Source of the DNA: Gymnopilus junonius
Taxonomy: Eukaryota > Basidiomycota > Agaricomycetes > Agaricales > Galerinaceae
Assembly: GCA_015501075.1 (NCBI GenBank)
Contig: JADNYJ010000092.1
Location: 1-64,000, forward strand
Direction: 5' to 3'
Length of the DNA: 64,000 nt
Shown: piece after piece, positions 35,051 through 46,338 of the stretch
How the letters are laid out: each line of letters starts with the position of its first letter
Numbering within the stretch: position 1 is the first letter of the stretch
The notes under the pieces: model-generated
What the model saw: the letters and a program-made list of their open reading frames with translations, nothing else
The model's database searches: none
Told to the model about the DNA's origin: nothing
Translations under genes and position numbers: made by a program

Positions 35051-38000
35051 AGAAGAGGTAGTGTTGTCCAGGGGTTACCCGCGGGTGGTCCAGAGCTTAC
35101 CCTGACCCTTACCCCTACTAACCCTCACCCCCAACCAGGGGTGCCGGGTTCCCGCCTATAAGGGTCGAGGGTTACCCTCAGGTAGACACCCTTCAAGGGT
35201 TTGTACTACGGGTTGCGCTAATATACATGGCAACATTGATTGGACTAACAAAAACAAATTAAGACTACAAAACCACATCAAACTCATCCTCCTCCAGCCA
35301 CTCATCATCTTTGACATCGGGTAAAGATGCCGCCTCATGAATGTCATCGCTTAAAATGATGCCGTCGTGCGTGGTCCAGTTCCCAAGGCATAGGAGTGCT
35401 CATGTTGAGTCAACGGAGAGGCGATTGCGGATGTGAGAAAGGAGAAGGCAGCCCTTACTGAAAATGCGTTCGACGTCGACAGATGTAGCTGGATTTCAAG
35501 TTAGTTTTGATAGAAATAATATAGAAGACAACGTACCAGGAATGCAAAGGTAATTACGTGCCATGCGAGACAAGTGGGGGTATACAGCTTCCTTTTCTTT
35601 CCACCAGAGGAAAGGGTCGAGAGTTCGTTCAGTAGGAGCAGTGAGATAATGAGTGAGTTCATCATCCAAAGGATTGCTTTGAGGTGTCGAAAATGCTGGA
35701 AGAGCATCAAAAATATTGTCGGACACAGCTGCAATAGCCACCTACAAGAAAAGTGAGAACAACTTCGGATGATAACAAAAAAACACGTACTTTGTCATTA
35801 TCATCAGCCTTATCGACCTCGAGATCAGCATACGCCTGCTCGAACTCTGCCTGTACAATGTCCAATGCCGTCTTGCACCATTCATTGGTCCAGCCAGCTG
35901 TCTTGAAGTAGTCGGCTTTATGGCTAGGATGGAGAACTAGTAAAGATAGATTAGTAAGTTCTAATACAAGCAAAAGTAAGTAAACGTACCCATTGCAATC
36001 CGATATAGTTCAGAATGATCTGTAAGAGAATAGTATTTATTGAGGACTTTCTTGCCAATGGCCAATGTGGCCTGGATAGATGGGTCGTATTTTGAATTAA
36101 CAGCTGCGGTGGCAAGGTGGCGATCGATGTGATCCATGGCTGGAATCACTTTTGTGAGGTGTGGTGTTGAACAGGAGAAAAACGAAGTCGCGTCTTTGAA
36201 GATCTGTGCAGAGTCCCAAATTAGACAATAAGAGAGGATTGATAGATCTGAGCTCACCTTGAGAACATCGCTGAGCTGCTTCACAATACCCCACTCTTTG
36301 TCAGAGAGCTCGAGGGCCCTCAGCTTCATGTCACGATTTGCAGTAATTTCATCGTAGGCAGCGTGGTACGTATAGGCGAAGTTGAGCATCTCATATGTAT
36401 AGTTCCAGCACATGGCGACATCCCGGGGCATCATGCGGCTTGCGAGAGGAGGTTTACCCTTCTCTTTGCTAGCCTTCGCCAGATGATCGAGGAGTGCGAA
36501 CCACTCAGGGAGGATGATAGTAGTTGAGTTCTTGATTGCGTGTGCGGCCTTTCGAAGCTAGTAAGGGAAATGAAATGATTAGTTTTTAATGCTAAGTATT
36601 AATAAGTTTGATTATATAATTCACTGACCTTGGTGAGAACACGTCGCACAGGTTTCACGCTGGCCTCCAATTCCTCGATCTCTTCCTCCGTCATTCCCTC
36701 CTGCCCATCTGCCTCGATATCAATATCGGCATCATCGTCGTCATCCCTTTCCTCACCAACTCCCATTTCCAACTCGTCCTGCAATTCATCAAGCGCATCT
36801 GCCAGGTCTTCAAGGTCAATGTCCATCCCATCAACATCGGCCTCACCCTTCTTCTTTGGTGTGTCAAACTGTTTCATAATCGCTTTGACGACGAGGTTGA
36901 GGATATGCATAAAACAACGGGTTTGATTTGCAGCACCAGGGAACTGCTCGAGGATCTTTGCAAGCTCCTCGATCATCTTATCATTAGCGGAGGCATTATC
37001 GCAGGTGACAGATAGGATCTGGGCCGAAAATGTGAGTTATGAACTTCCTTCGAGTAGGGTAACACACTGACCTTATCTGCAACCCCAAAATCCTCCAGTA
37101 TCTGTGCAAAAGCTGTCGCCAAATTCAAACCCGAGTGCGAACAAGCGACTTCAACGATATCAAGGAGAAGGCATATTGGAGTGCCCTCATACTCGAAGTG
37201 GACAGTAACAGCAACATAAGCCTTGTTATTAGGTGATGTCCATGTGTCTGTCGTGAAGCTTAGTGTGCCGTCGTGGGTCTAAAAGGTGCGTTCAGTTTTT
37301 CATTGATGATCGATTTAATTTATCACTCACCTGCAGTATATTCGCTATTTGGCTATGAGTCCTCTGAAAGATATGCTTGACATCTCGCGCGACCATTTGA
37401 TGCGAAGGTAAGTAGTAATGAGGCCATCCCGTCTTCATCAGCTTTTTGAAGCCTTTGTCCTCAACTATGCTGAATGGCCGCATACTTTCAGATACCCACT
37501 TCGCAATCTCCTCTCTTTAGATATGCATCAGTAATCTTGTAGATGTCGAAATCATTTCCAAACTCGCCGTGTTTGTGTTCGCGTATGCTGAACAGCTGAG
37601 TAAGTGATCTTCCCTTTTCCAGTCCGAGCGAAAGATGCAGTAATTGATCCATCTCGCAGTTCAGCCCCCTTCAATGCTTCTCATGTTGAGGCTATGCTCT
37701 GTGTTTCATCGGCCTTCTCAACGAGCGCCTTTCCCCAGCAGGCTATTGCATGCATGCAAAGATTCTTCATTGACATCTTGTCGCCCTTGTCCAGGTAACG
37801 TCGAACTCTTCGCGGATCATTGCCCTTGCCTTTACAATGTGTTGCCCCACAGCAGAACTCAAGGCAACATCGGAGGACAGTATCGGCTCCTTCCCTGACT
37901 TTGACCTGTACAATCTTGACTTTGGGCTTAAAGAAGCCGTAAATTGGTGCATGCCAGCCCTTGCGAAGACGCTCTTTTCATGCAGAGGTAAGTCATTTGT

Positions 38001-38796
38001 TGTAATGAAGATGCAATTTTTCTTACCGAGCAACTCCTCATCAGTCTCTTCTTGTTTACCCTCACTTTCACTCTCGCTGCCATCCTCAATCTCAATAATG
38101 TCCTTCTCGGCACTGGCGGCTGCCTTCTCAGTGGCTGCTAAATTTAAAAAAAAATAATCATCATTCCCTCCATTGACAGCCTCGAGGAGAGACTCCGGGT
38201 TGTGTGGCAACCCTGCATTTCGGCAATGCTGCGCGTCCTCGTCCTCGACCTCTTCAACAGATGCAGCACGACTTGGAGGCTTCTGGGCAGGGGCTTTAGA
38301 AGATCCGGAAGGTTGTCGGCCTCATGGAGTAGGCTTTGGCTGGGATTTTTTGGTAGTAATTGTCTTAGTTGATGTGGCAGGCTCACCGCTTTCTGCAGCC
38401 TCCACTTTGCGATGTTTGACAGCATCCTTGTCCATGTTGTCCGTTGATGCAATTCGGGAGCTGAGAATATGTTTACGTTTTTGGCTATGCTGGGACTCGG
38501 GGTCGGTGGGACCCTGGATGGGTTTGCTGTGCGTGGGTGCCATCAGCGGCGATGAGGCTTCTTTGTCTTTTTTTGGTTCTTTGTTGATAGCCAGGCTTTC
38601 CAGTATTTATGGTAACCAACTGTACAGTAGTCTTAGGTAAGTATGATGCACTATTTTAGGCATACACCTACCAAACCCGGAGTACGGGTACGGGTTTGCT
38701 GAGGGTGCTGGGCTAGTCACCCTTACCCCTACCCTCCAGACCCTTACCCTCCACCCTTTAAGGGTCACCAAACCCTTGTCCAACACTAAGAAGAGG
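35051..38796 (-). mobile_element. Full-length hAT transposon with perfect 8-bp target duplications
   Basis: The element is 35059-38788 (3,730 bp). The left end TAGTGTTGTCCAGGGGTTAC and right end TTGTCCAACACTA are inverted relatives; the duplication AGAAGAGG is exact at 35051-35058 and 38789-38796. Subterminal regions (35070-35215, 38670-38780) are packed with ACCCTTACCC / AGGGTTACCC words in both orientations, the usual arrangement for transposase-binding sites. Removing the element and one duplication restores the host frame (acidic ELDEEE-type run). Confidence 0.95.
35265..38543 (-). CDS. hAT transposase, nearly complete, with a few premature TGA codons
   Basis: Start ATG at 38541-38543 (MAPTHSKPIQ); stop at 35265-35267. 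An acidic N-terminal region is followed by a BED-like zinc-finger segment (LCMHAIACWGKAL, about 37740), RPFSIVEDKGFKKLMKTG (about 37430-37480), a first-Asp region (FTTDTWTSPNNKAYVAV, about 37220-37260), CDNASANDKMI with the second Asp, TRCFMHILNLVVKAI, a long acidic insert (about 36690-36850), MCWNYTYEMLNFAY, and the C-terminal dimerisation domain (DPFLWWKEKEAVYPHLSRMA, then SVDVERIFSKGCLLLSHIRN). Several short GT-AG introns fit. At least two in-frame TGA codons (near 35310 and 37687) sit where CGA would be expected, so this copy is probably recently inactivated. Confidence 0.85.
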
Positions 38797-40903
38797 AGTC
38801 CAATAACATCAAAATGCTTGAAGCACATTCTCTTGCCTGTTCAAAACAAAAAGGTATTTTCAATTGTCTATTAGTTGGTTTATTGACAATTTTTTTCCAG
38901 GAAAGAAACAACAGCTTGAGGACAATGATCTACCAGTGGACTCAAACAGTTTGCCAGCTATTAGCCACCTATGTGAAATGGTTGAATCTCTTCCTGAGGC
39001 TAAGGTTGAATATACCTTAGTCAAAAAGGATGTCTTTCATGCATTTCACATGCTTCTGATACCTATGAACCATGGATCTCATCCTGGATTTCTTTGGGCC
39101 CTTCATGACCACATCTTGCACTGGGATCCTGTTAGCCAATCTAAGGTGGATACTGTATACCAGCAGCATTTCAATCTGACCTTTGACCAAATGCTTGCTC
39201 GAAACCCATGTTTTATTGCTGAATGAACTCCTCGCCACATCCCTTCTCCTGATATTCTTGTTCCAGCTATCGAACATGTTTATAATATGTTTCAGGATGC
39301 TGTTGATGCCAAGACTGGGGCCCATCTCTTTACTGAGCCATTCCAAGCTAAGGCAAATGCTGTCTTGGATCTTGCTCATCAAGGTTATCTCTCTGATGTC
39401 CAGGGTGTTTCTATGTATGAAAAAGCAGGGATTGATAAATATGGGCTGCAGAAGTGGAAATGCCAGCATGGAACTAACAATGTTGAAGGTGGGCCACATG
39501 GCGACATCTATCGAAAGTTTGGAGCACTTCATGGTTAGTCTTTGGCTCTCAATGATTATGAATCCATTATTCTCATAGCTTCATTTTCAGCAGGACCACA
39601 TTTAACTACAAATTGCTTAACTGATCACTGCACATGGTATAACCTCCAGGTAATTTATTATTGTATGTCATACACCTGTATCTCAAGCTTTTTAATTTAG
39701 GCCTTTGCAAAACATCTATATGGGGTTGACTGGGATTACCATCATGATATAGGGCTTATAAACCACACAGCTTTTCTTCTGAATTATCTTTCAGACATAA
39801 CTGGCAGTGCTGCATCATATGCAGAATGGATAAATGGTGATTTATATGAAAGAACAATAGAGCAGTTTGGAATTTGCACATTTCCAGGTGTGTTCATGTT
39901 TGCTATTTCATAATACAAATTGACAACAAATTTATAGAAACATTGCAAACACGATTTTGTATGGAGCCTTATTCAGAGGCTGCCAAATCTGCCTTCAAGC
40001 TCAATGCTAATGATGACTGGCTTCGAAAGTGACAAGGCCTTGCACTTCCTGCACTTCCTCCAACAACCCAAGAAGCCCAACAATACTTCTTTACCAAAGT
40101 ACGTGAATTCTCTGAGCTTGCTATTTCCAACAGCAAGAAACATGTCAACTTCGAGGCCTTTACACAAGAGTGGAATCAAACAGCTGATGGAAAAGAGCAA
40201 TTTTATGTGACTGTCGAAGTTCTTTGTGCCTATGCAAAAGGATGGGAGAAGACCAGCAATGTTTGTGCATCTCAAGAGCTGATATCAAATCAAATGCAGA
40301 GCCTTGACTCTTCAGCTCAGGTGTTCCTTGCACCTTCAAAAACTTTCCCAGAGTATCTCACATCAGCTCCCTTGCATCTCCATCCTTTGGAGGGTGTAGT
40401 TGAGCTATCCGAGGACCTGCCAGTGCCAAACTCTCTTTCTACTGACCTTTCCACCTCACAAGTACATTATCCCCTGCCAAGCTCAACAATACAGATACAC
40501 AAAGAAATCCTACCTTCTGCCCCAACTCTGGAGCTGACTGAGATGCAACAATATTCACGAGAGCCATCAGCATATGTTTGACAATTTTCTCCTTGTTTTT
40601 CAAGATGCTGATTGTAGCAATAGCAACTCATCGGCAAATAATTATGTCAGGAGTGCAGAAATGAGCCATGAAAATTCAATGTCTGGACAGGTTCCGGCCA
40701 CCAAGCGACGGCGAGTCATTCCTGAACATCTGCACAAGCGCACAACTAGGTCATGCTGCTGTTGCCGAGGTATAGACTGCCTGGGAGGCAATGACATTTT
40801 AAAATGTCCTGCAGTGTGTGTAGTTCCATGCAAAAAATGCTTGAAGACAGAGAACTGCAGAGGGGTGGACAATGGGAGACAATGTACATCATCAAATACT
40901 TAA

Positions 40904-42023
40904 GTAGTTGATACTGTAAAGGATTACATAAATTGATGACAAATTCTCCCTTTTCCTCTCTTTTTCTCTTTTTTCCCCTTTTGGATACCCAGTAGTATGG
41001 GGGGAAAACCTTCTTCTCAAAGAGAAATTGAATTGGAGTGTGAAAATGACCGAGTTTTCTGTTGGGAACGGTAGATAAGAACGAAGGTATAATTTGAGTC
41101 ATTGGTGAATTTCTCGGCAGAAAATGCCATATTAATCCCGTCTTAAAATTAGGCATGTAGTATATCAAGGAAACTTAGCAGACCAATTTGGAGGGATGTC
41201 TCCATTGGACAAACGGCCAGATTACCTCTGCCCTTCTGATGAACGTTGGTTAATAATCATCTGACTGGATCTCCTCGTTTGATAGAAGTTGCATTTGGAG
41301 TGCCCTAAGTGGCTCTATTCCTCGTTTCTTTGAGTAAATGGCTCTATGGTTAGGCGATACTGAAGCCTTATCGATAGGCATCTAATGGAACGCCCGTGTG
41401 CTCTAAAAATCCGATTGTACTCCGTGAAAGGAAGCAACCTACCCAATTCGAAGCCCAAGATATTAAGAAGTCCCATGCATGCGCCATTTTTGGAATTTTT
41501 ACCTTATTTGATTAGAACGTACGAAAGTATCAATGCGAGCTCGTTCAGGAAGGTATCTTTCTTGTAATAAACAAAATGACACTTGTTTTTTGGGATGCGA
41601 GTCCTAACCTCTGTCTAACCTCCTTCTAAGGCACCCTGTAATTGAAAGCTCGGAATAATTGTGCACTTGTTTGACAACTGATTATAGACCTTCCGATGTT
41701 CGCAGGAGAATAAAAATAATTGATAGTTCAGTCGAAGCTACAGAGGGCATATGACACCTGTGAACGCTGAACCAGAAGCATCAGTCATGTCTAGAACGGT
41801 CGCCTTCCCTATTATATTTATATATCTGCGACAGGTAACTGCCTGCTGCATCAACCTAAAGCTTCAGAAGCAGTCATGTCCTATCAGATACCATCTATTT
41901 AAAGGAGAGTGGCGAAGAAACTAAACGGACTGAGAACGGAAAATCAGCGCAATGCCCTTGTTTTCGGGGTCATTTCGCTTAGGACCTGCCATTAAGCGCC
42001 CTAAATCTCAATGCGCTTAGAAA
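40904..42023. other. No recognisable gene
   Basis: The 3' flank of the transposon gene followed by unassigned sequence. Open frames on either strand (40746-41168 minus, 41385-41567 plus) have no motif. The right end of the exonuclease transposon should be in the first few hundred bases, but I could not pair it with the left end. Confidence 0.4.
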
Positions 42024-42300
42024 TTGACACCAGGTGTCATTTCCAACCCCGGAAATTCGGCTTGGTCCACAACATATATAAGTAGCCGTTATTCCTCTTC
42101 ATTTCTCCACTCTTATCTCGAACGAGACATATACAAACCCGAACACCTTCACCTATCGAAATGCCTTTCAACCAGTCCGGCAAGCCATGCCCAAGCTAAC
42201 ATCAAAACTTACAATGATGTTACTGGAATCAAACCAACGAAAACAAAAACACCAAAGTCGGAAGTGTTCTAGTGAGTAGATCTACTTGAATGGTCTCCTT
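42024..42300 (+). pseudogene. Possible remnant of a small Agaricomycete protein family (NDVTG motif)
   Basis: A TATA-like ATATATAAG at about 42074-42082 is followed by an ATG at about 42161 (MPFNQSGK). In the neighbouring frame AQANIKTYNDVTGIKPTKT follows, resembling the TFNDVAG-type motif at the start of short secreted-like or NACHT-linked basidiomycete proteins. The frame change and early stop suggest a broken gene. Weak evidence. Confidence 0.25.
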
Positions 42301-42923
42301 GCCATCCGTCTCTGGCCTATACCTTTCGGCCGGAAACGCTGGGGCGGAGGAGATGCTGGAAAGGCCACTCACGGTGCCGCGTTCGTGGAGGTAATAACAC
42401 TGGGGCAGTGGCGGTTCAACTGGTGTCAATATTTCTTGAATACCGTAATGTGATAGGTGAGTCTCTATCAGAAAACATCAGACTATTCACCACTGAATTT
42501 ATGACAGCTCTTTGTATACCATTATTTCCTTGGTTCCTGGTGATCTTCCTTTCTGGTATTGGAGGAGGTTGAGCCTACAGGAAATCTGCGTTATTTTGGA
42601 CACCGAAGTCGTATAACAGCGCGTAAAGAATATATCAGCAATTATTGTTTGAATATTGATGTTCAGCAATATTACAAACCATTCAACAAGGTAGGGTGTA
42701 TGCAACGGTGGTCACTATCACCGTGCCGACTATGTTCCCAGAACAATGGGCAAGACTTGCCATTTTGTAACATCCACTGTTATTTGAACTTACTCTGAGA
42801 TTACTTAGAATTAACTCCAGGCGTGGTCCAGGCCGGTCATAAAATCAGTGGATTAATGCTATTGGACAGGATCGTGATCAAGCTCTCACTTTCTGTACCA
42901 CCTCGACAACTTGCACGCCCCAC
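42301..42923. other. Intergenic, no recognisable gene
   Basis: Short frames only. This is the 3' flank of the caspase-type gene. Confidence 0.45.
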
Positions 42924-45668
42924 TTACACAACACAGGCATAACAGGCGGCTGCCTCATCCTCAATCTGCGTGCTGGATACAGCCCATTTCCTCCCGAGCT
43001 GGCTGCACAGGTTCCTCCAGCACGCCGAAGTCAAGCTCGCCCAACTCCGATCCGTCTTGTGCTCCAGTACCGAACGGGTCTTGAACAATTGATCCAACTC
43101 TGGGCAGGGCGTCGTCGTGAAGAATATTTTGATATAGGCCACGTCTTGTATCTCGCCCTTTGCTGGATCGAGGTAGAAGCCCCATGGAAGGGCGTTTCCT
43201 TCAAACCCAATGTTTAGGTATGATTTGCGAGGAAGTGGGCTATCTGGCATGTCTGCATGCGCTATGGAGTGCCAGGATTCTGTATATGCAAGGCGTCAAC
43301 TGCGAAAAGGGATGTAACAGAGCAAACGCACGGATGGTAAGAGAGCTGGGCGTAAAGATGAACACATAAGGGTATAAGTCGTCCATGGTCGGATTCTGAA
43401 GCTGCATGCCGAGTGGTTTTGTCCAGAGCTTGTCGTCAATGGGCGAATCCACGAAAACTGTCGCCCGTTTCGTGAACAAAGAGTTTGGATTGGTAACGTT
43501 TTCGATGTCAATGACCGACTCTATAGTCGCATCATATTCTCCCAAAGCCAGGTGTACCAACTTCACAGATACCTGGTCGAAATTAGATGGACTTGTCCGG
43601 AGGAGATGATGATAGAACGCGGCTGAGGCATTTAATATTCGTGGAAGCTTTGTCAGAGGAAGTTTGCGAAGAAGGTTACCCAATAGGACATTTTCTGGAC
43701 GGTGTTGACCACGATAAACCAGGGCGTCATTTCCCTCAAGTTCCACCCATGCATCAGAAGACTCCTTGTTATCCGAGGGGACAATTCCGAATAGCTCATG
43801 TTGCGGAAAGATGCTCCCTAGGTTTAACTGAACGCAGAATACGGAAAAGTTTTTGAAGCGGTTGAGCTGCTTCACGAAGAATTTTTCTGGAATGGCGAAC
43901 TTTGGATGGTCGGGCAGAAAGTCGAGTGTTGAGCCACCAACAGTCACCCCTGTGGCAATCAAGAGCCCAAGAGGAGATGTTGCGAGATCTTCATCAACGT
44001 AAACGTAGAACCTGGATTGAGGAAGAATGCCCGCAATTGATCCACATGGAATGGTTAACGACGATCCGGAAGATCGTCCTCGGATGGAAGACCTCAGAGT
44101 CGTGGTTCTGAAGATCTGTCTTTCAATGTTGAAGCCGTCGCAGTGAGGCGTTTGTCGACGTTGACCAGCTGACACATCACGAATACACTGAGGACTGGAC
44201 AAGAGGATTGCAAATTTCAACTTTGACTGCTAGAAACTAGTGGCGCTTACCATGTAATTTCAAGGTTAGTGAGTAGAGTGTCATATGTGAAATTCTCAAT
44301 CGGAACTTTGTTGAAGAGTCGAAGCAGGGCAGCAGTCAGCCAGCCATGTTGTGTATGCTGACATTCCTTGGCGCTCTCGTTTTTCCCACAAGCCGCCAGC
44401 ATAACATGCGACTGATAATTGCGGCCTACAGATGCTGGGATGATATCTCCATCTCTCCTTCTTTCCACGGGAAAATCCATATCAGAAAGGGGAGAAGGGT
44501 TGGCTATTCGTCGCTCGGATGCAACGGAAACATTGCGGTTCATGCCAGCTGAATGGCAGCAGTCCAGAAAGAGGGTCTGCAAACAAAAGCGTAAGCAAAA
44601 AGACGAAGATGAGACAAGAAAAAGAATGTACGATATTATTCCCCTTCTCCCTAGCAACTTCATTTACGAGCCGCTGAACTTCGTAATCTGGGATGCCAGA
44701 GATCTTCTCGTTTGCTGGATTGGACGCTATCGGCTCAGAGTGTATTGTCACGTCAGACGGACAGACCACCTCATACTGCAACTCAGAATGAAGGTGTAAA
44801 CTCGTCGCCCCATGACCAGCATAGAAGATGAAGATCGGCGAGTCCTTCTTTATCCGATCATCCGAACCCAGAGCCTGGATGCCAGAGATGATATTTGCAC
44901 GAGTCGCTTCCAAATCGCGTAAATTGCGTATATTTTGGTTGGGCACGCCGAGTTTGACTTGTAGAAACTCAGCTATAGCATCGGCGTCCGAGGCACAGAA
45001 AGTGAGGTCGCGAAACCCATTGGTTCCTTGTGAATGTGAGTATGTGTTGATTCCGATGATGAGTGCAAATAGGTCCGGAAATTGTCTGAAGATATGCTTT
45101 CATTCGACAGGACGATTTGTGAGCGAATAAAGTACATACTGATGCTTCATGTCGCCCCGATCATCAGTGATAGGCGCCATCGCTTCGGGTTGAGGTGTCG
45201 TCGTTGTCGTCGTCTGAGGCTTGGATTCAGCAGTTTTGAATGCTGGTAATGTCAGGTTACAAAGGTAGGCCTTGGACTATGGCCAGACGCACATGGAAGC
45301 TCACCTGAGCTGGAACAAACCCCAAGTCCCAAATTCTCCTCTTCACAGACGGCAGCACATCTTGTTGAAAATGAGTCACCGCATGGTCTTCCCCAATGAG
45401 GCTGCAAAACGCCGACACGCAGCTTGCAGGGTCGACTACCTGCCAACGTGACACATCAGTCTTCGACAGTTTCACCTTCAGGCCTCACTTCGACTGCGCC
45501 TGTCCACGACTCAAGCTTGGGATGTTCTTCTGCATCCATACGAAAGAAATAAATGAGGTCGACAGTCGTCCCTGAACACCAGCTCACAATTCGGAGCAAG
45601 GTATTTAATCGGAGTTCAAAAACTTGATCCGTTCTGCAAATCTCACTTCGGATGCCTGCTACAAACAA
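42924..45668 (-). CDS. Caspase-fold (metacaspase-like) peptidase protein
   Basis: A predicted cysteine peptidase of clan CD. After an N-terminal region (SAFCSLIGEDHAVTHFQQDV, 45.3-45.5 kb) comes the caspase core: FALIIGINTYSHS (about 45040), ASDADAIAEFL, IFIFYAGHGA with the catalytic His (about 44820), and after an intron LFLDCCHSAGM with the catalytic Cys (about 44565), then the HVMLAACGKNESAKE strand and RRQTPHCDGFNIERQIF. A large C-terminal region follows (43240-44130; FYVYVDEDLATSPLG, GNDALVYRGQHRPENVLLG) that I cannot name but which is usual in Agaricomycete caspase-like proteins. The final block (SYLNIGFEGNALPWGF to 42924) is in another frame than the preceding ORF, near 43300, so a small intron or frameshift is unresolved. 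The 5' end is uncertain; an ATG lies at 45537-45539. It neighbours the TPR-CHAT gene on the same strand. Confidence 0.85.
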
Positions 45669-45810
45669 AACTTTTGGTGAATGTTGTCAGGCCTTCTTCC
45701 CATGCCTTTTGTTTCTGCTCTACCATTATTGAAAAAATTAGTCAAGCAAAAACACGCTGAGGAACAGCATTTCGACTTCACAATATTTAACAATGTACAT
45801 ATCCAACCAA

Positions 45811-46226
45811 TTACACCTTGAGCATGAAGTTACTTCCCGGGACGACGATCAAGTATAAAGTTTCCGTCCGCCTGACACGTAAGAATAGTTTGTCTGGGCC
45901 GAATTCCAGCAGACACGATCTAATATCAAGTCCAAGCAACTTCCAAGATCCAGGTGAGTAATCTAAAATCAATGCATGACGTTCAAAAAAAAGCTCTGAC
46001 CATTTCACCTTTCCTGGTTCATTAGCTCCATTTTTTTAGCAATGAATTGCCTTCGTACACCTCCTAGGCCGTTGTGTGCCTGCCGACAGTAAAGGATTAC
46101 CTTGGTATTGCCGGATGGTGCGGTGATGTGCAACCAGTCGGCTGGCTGGACTCTTCGACAATGCCTTTCGATACGGTGCGCCATCTCGACCCCAATATTG
46201 CTCTTGCAGACTTTGTTACCTGTCAA
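45811..46226 (-). other. Unresolved short reading frames between the caspase and TPR-CHAT genes
   Basis: Two minus frames (46005-46226, AHRIERHCRRVQPADWLHIT; 45811-46008, LLEFGPDKLFLRVRRTETLY) have strand-rich composition and could be 5' exons of the caspase gene or a small separate gene. No splice arrangement convinced me. Confidence 0.3.
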
Positions 46227-46338
46227 AATTTTCTCTGGATTTTTTCTCCTTTACAAGCCAAAGGTACTATGCTTTCACTACAAATCAGATTTGCAGTTCG
46301 TTCATCCTCTCCTCTCGGACATCTCCTTCCAAGTTGAG

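Larger units (their letters stand above)
28523..40903 (+). pseudogene. Large transposon-type gene: zinc-binding/DDE-like region, RNase D-like exonuclease, Cys-rich tail; split by two hAT insertions
   Basis: Coding pieces lie at 28523-30732, 33976-35058 and 38797-40903. Part 1: an acidic segment (YNTDDEYGGDEDITAEMLQE), WFKKPKYMPDWLYTYFSDIV, PLCPRRIIDLQDSF, a GPSGVRSLLTEM segment and a possible DDE-like core (IDDSHKVNKHIAKIDG, FGALWTCMDLRYIRA, VAFSDDPIK). Part 2: a DEDD-type 3'-5' exonuclease with SLDAKWN (the second acid reads K), FKIGSSIKADLTRLKKQF and YASLDVHASRLIFE-like YASLDV. Part 3: VKKDVFHAFHMLLIPMNHG, a GTNNVEGGPHGDIYRKFGAL block and a Cys cluster (CCCCRGIDCLGG, CPAVCVVPCKKC). I believe this resembles fungal proteins annotated with DUF6729 and 3'-5' exonuclease domains. 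Stops and shifts show decay. Mechanism unknown. Confidence 0.75.

Noticed and set aside
35070..35215. Telomeric repeat tract
   Set aside because: The ACCCTTA-type words are irregular, occur in both orientations and are confined to both ends of one hAT element, so they are subterminal repeats and not a telomere.
36630..38640. Long plus-strand frames at 36630-36926, 37837-38157 and 38173-38640
   Set aside because: They are shadows of the minus-strand hAT transposase; their Ser-rich sequence mirrors the acidic and low-complexity parts of the real frame.
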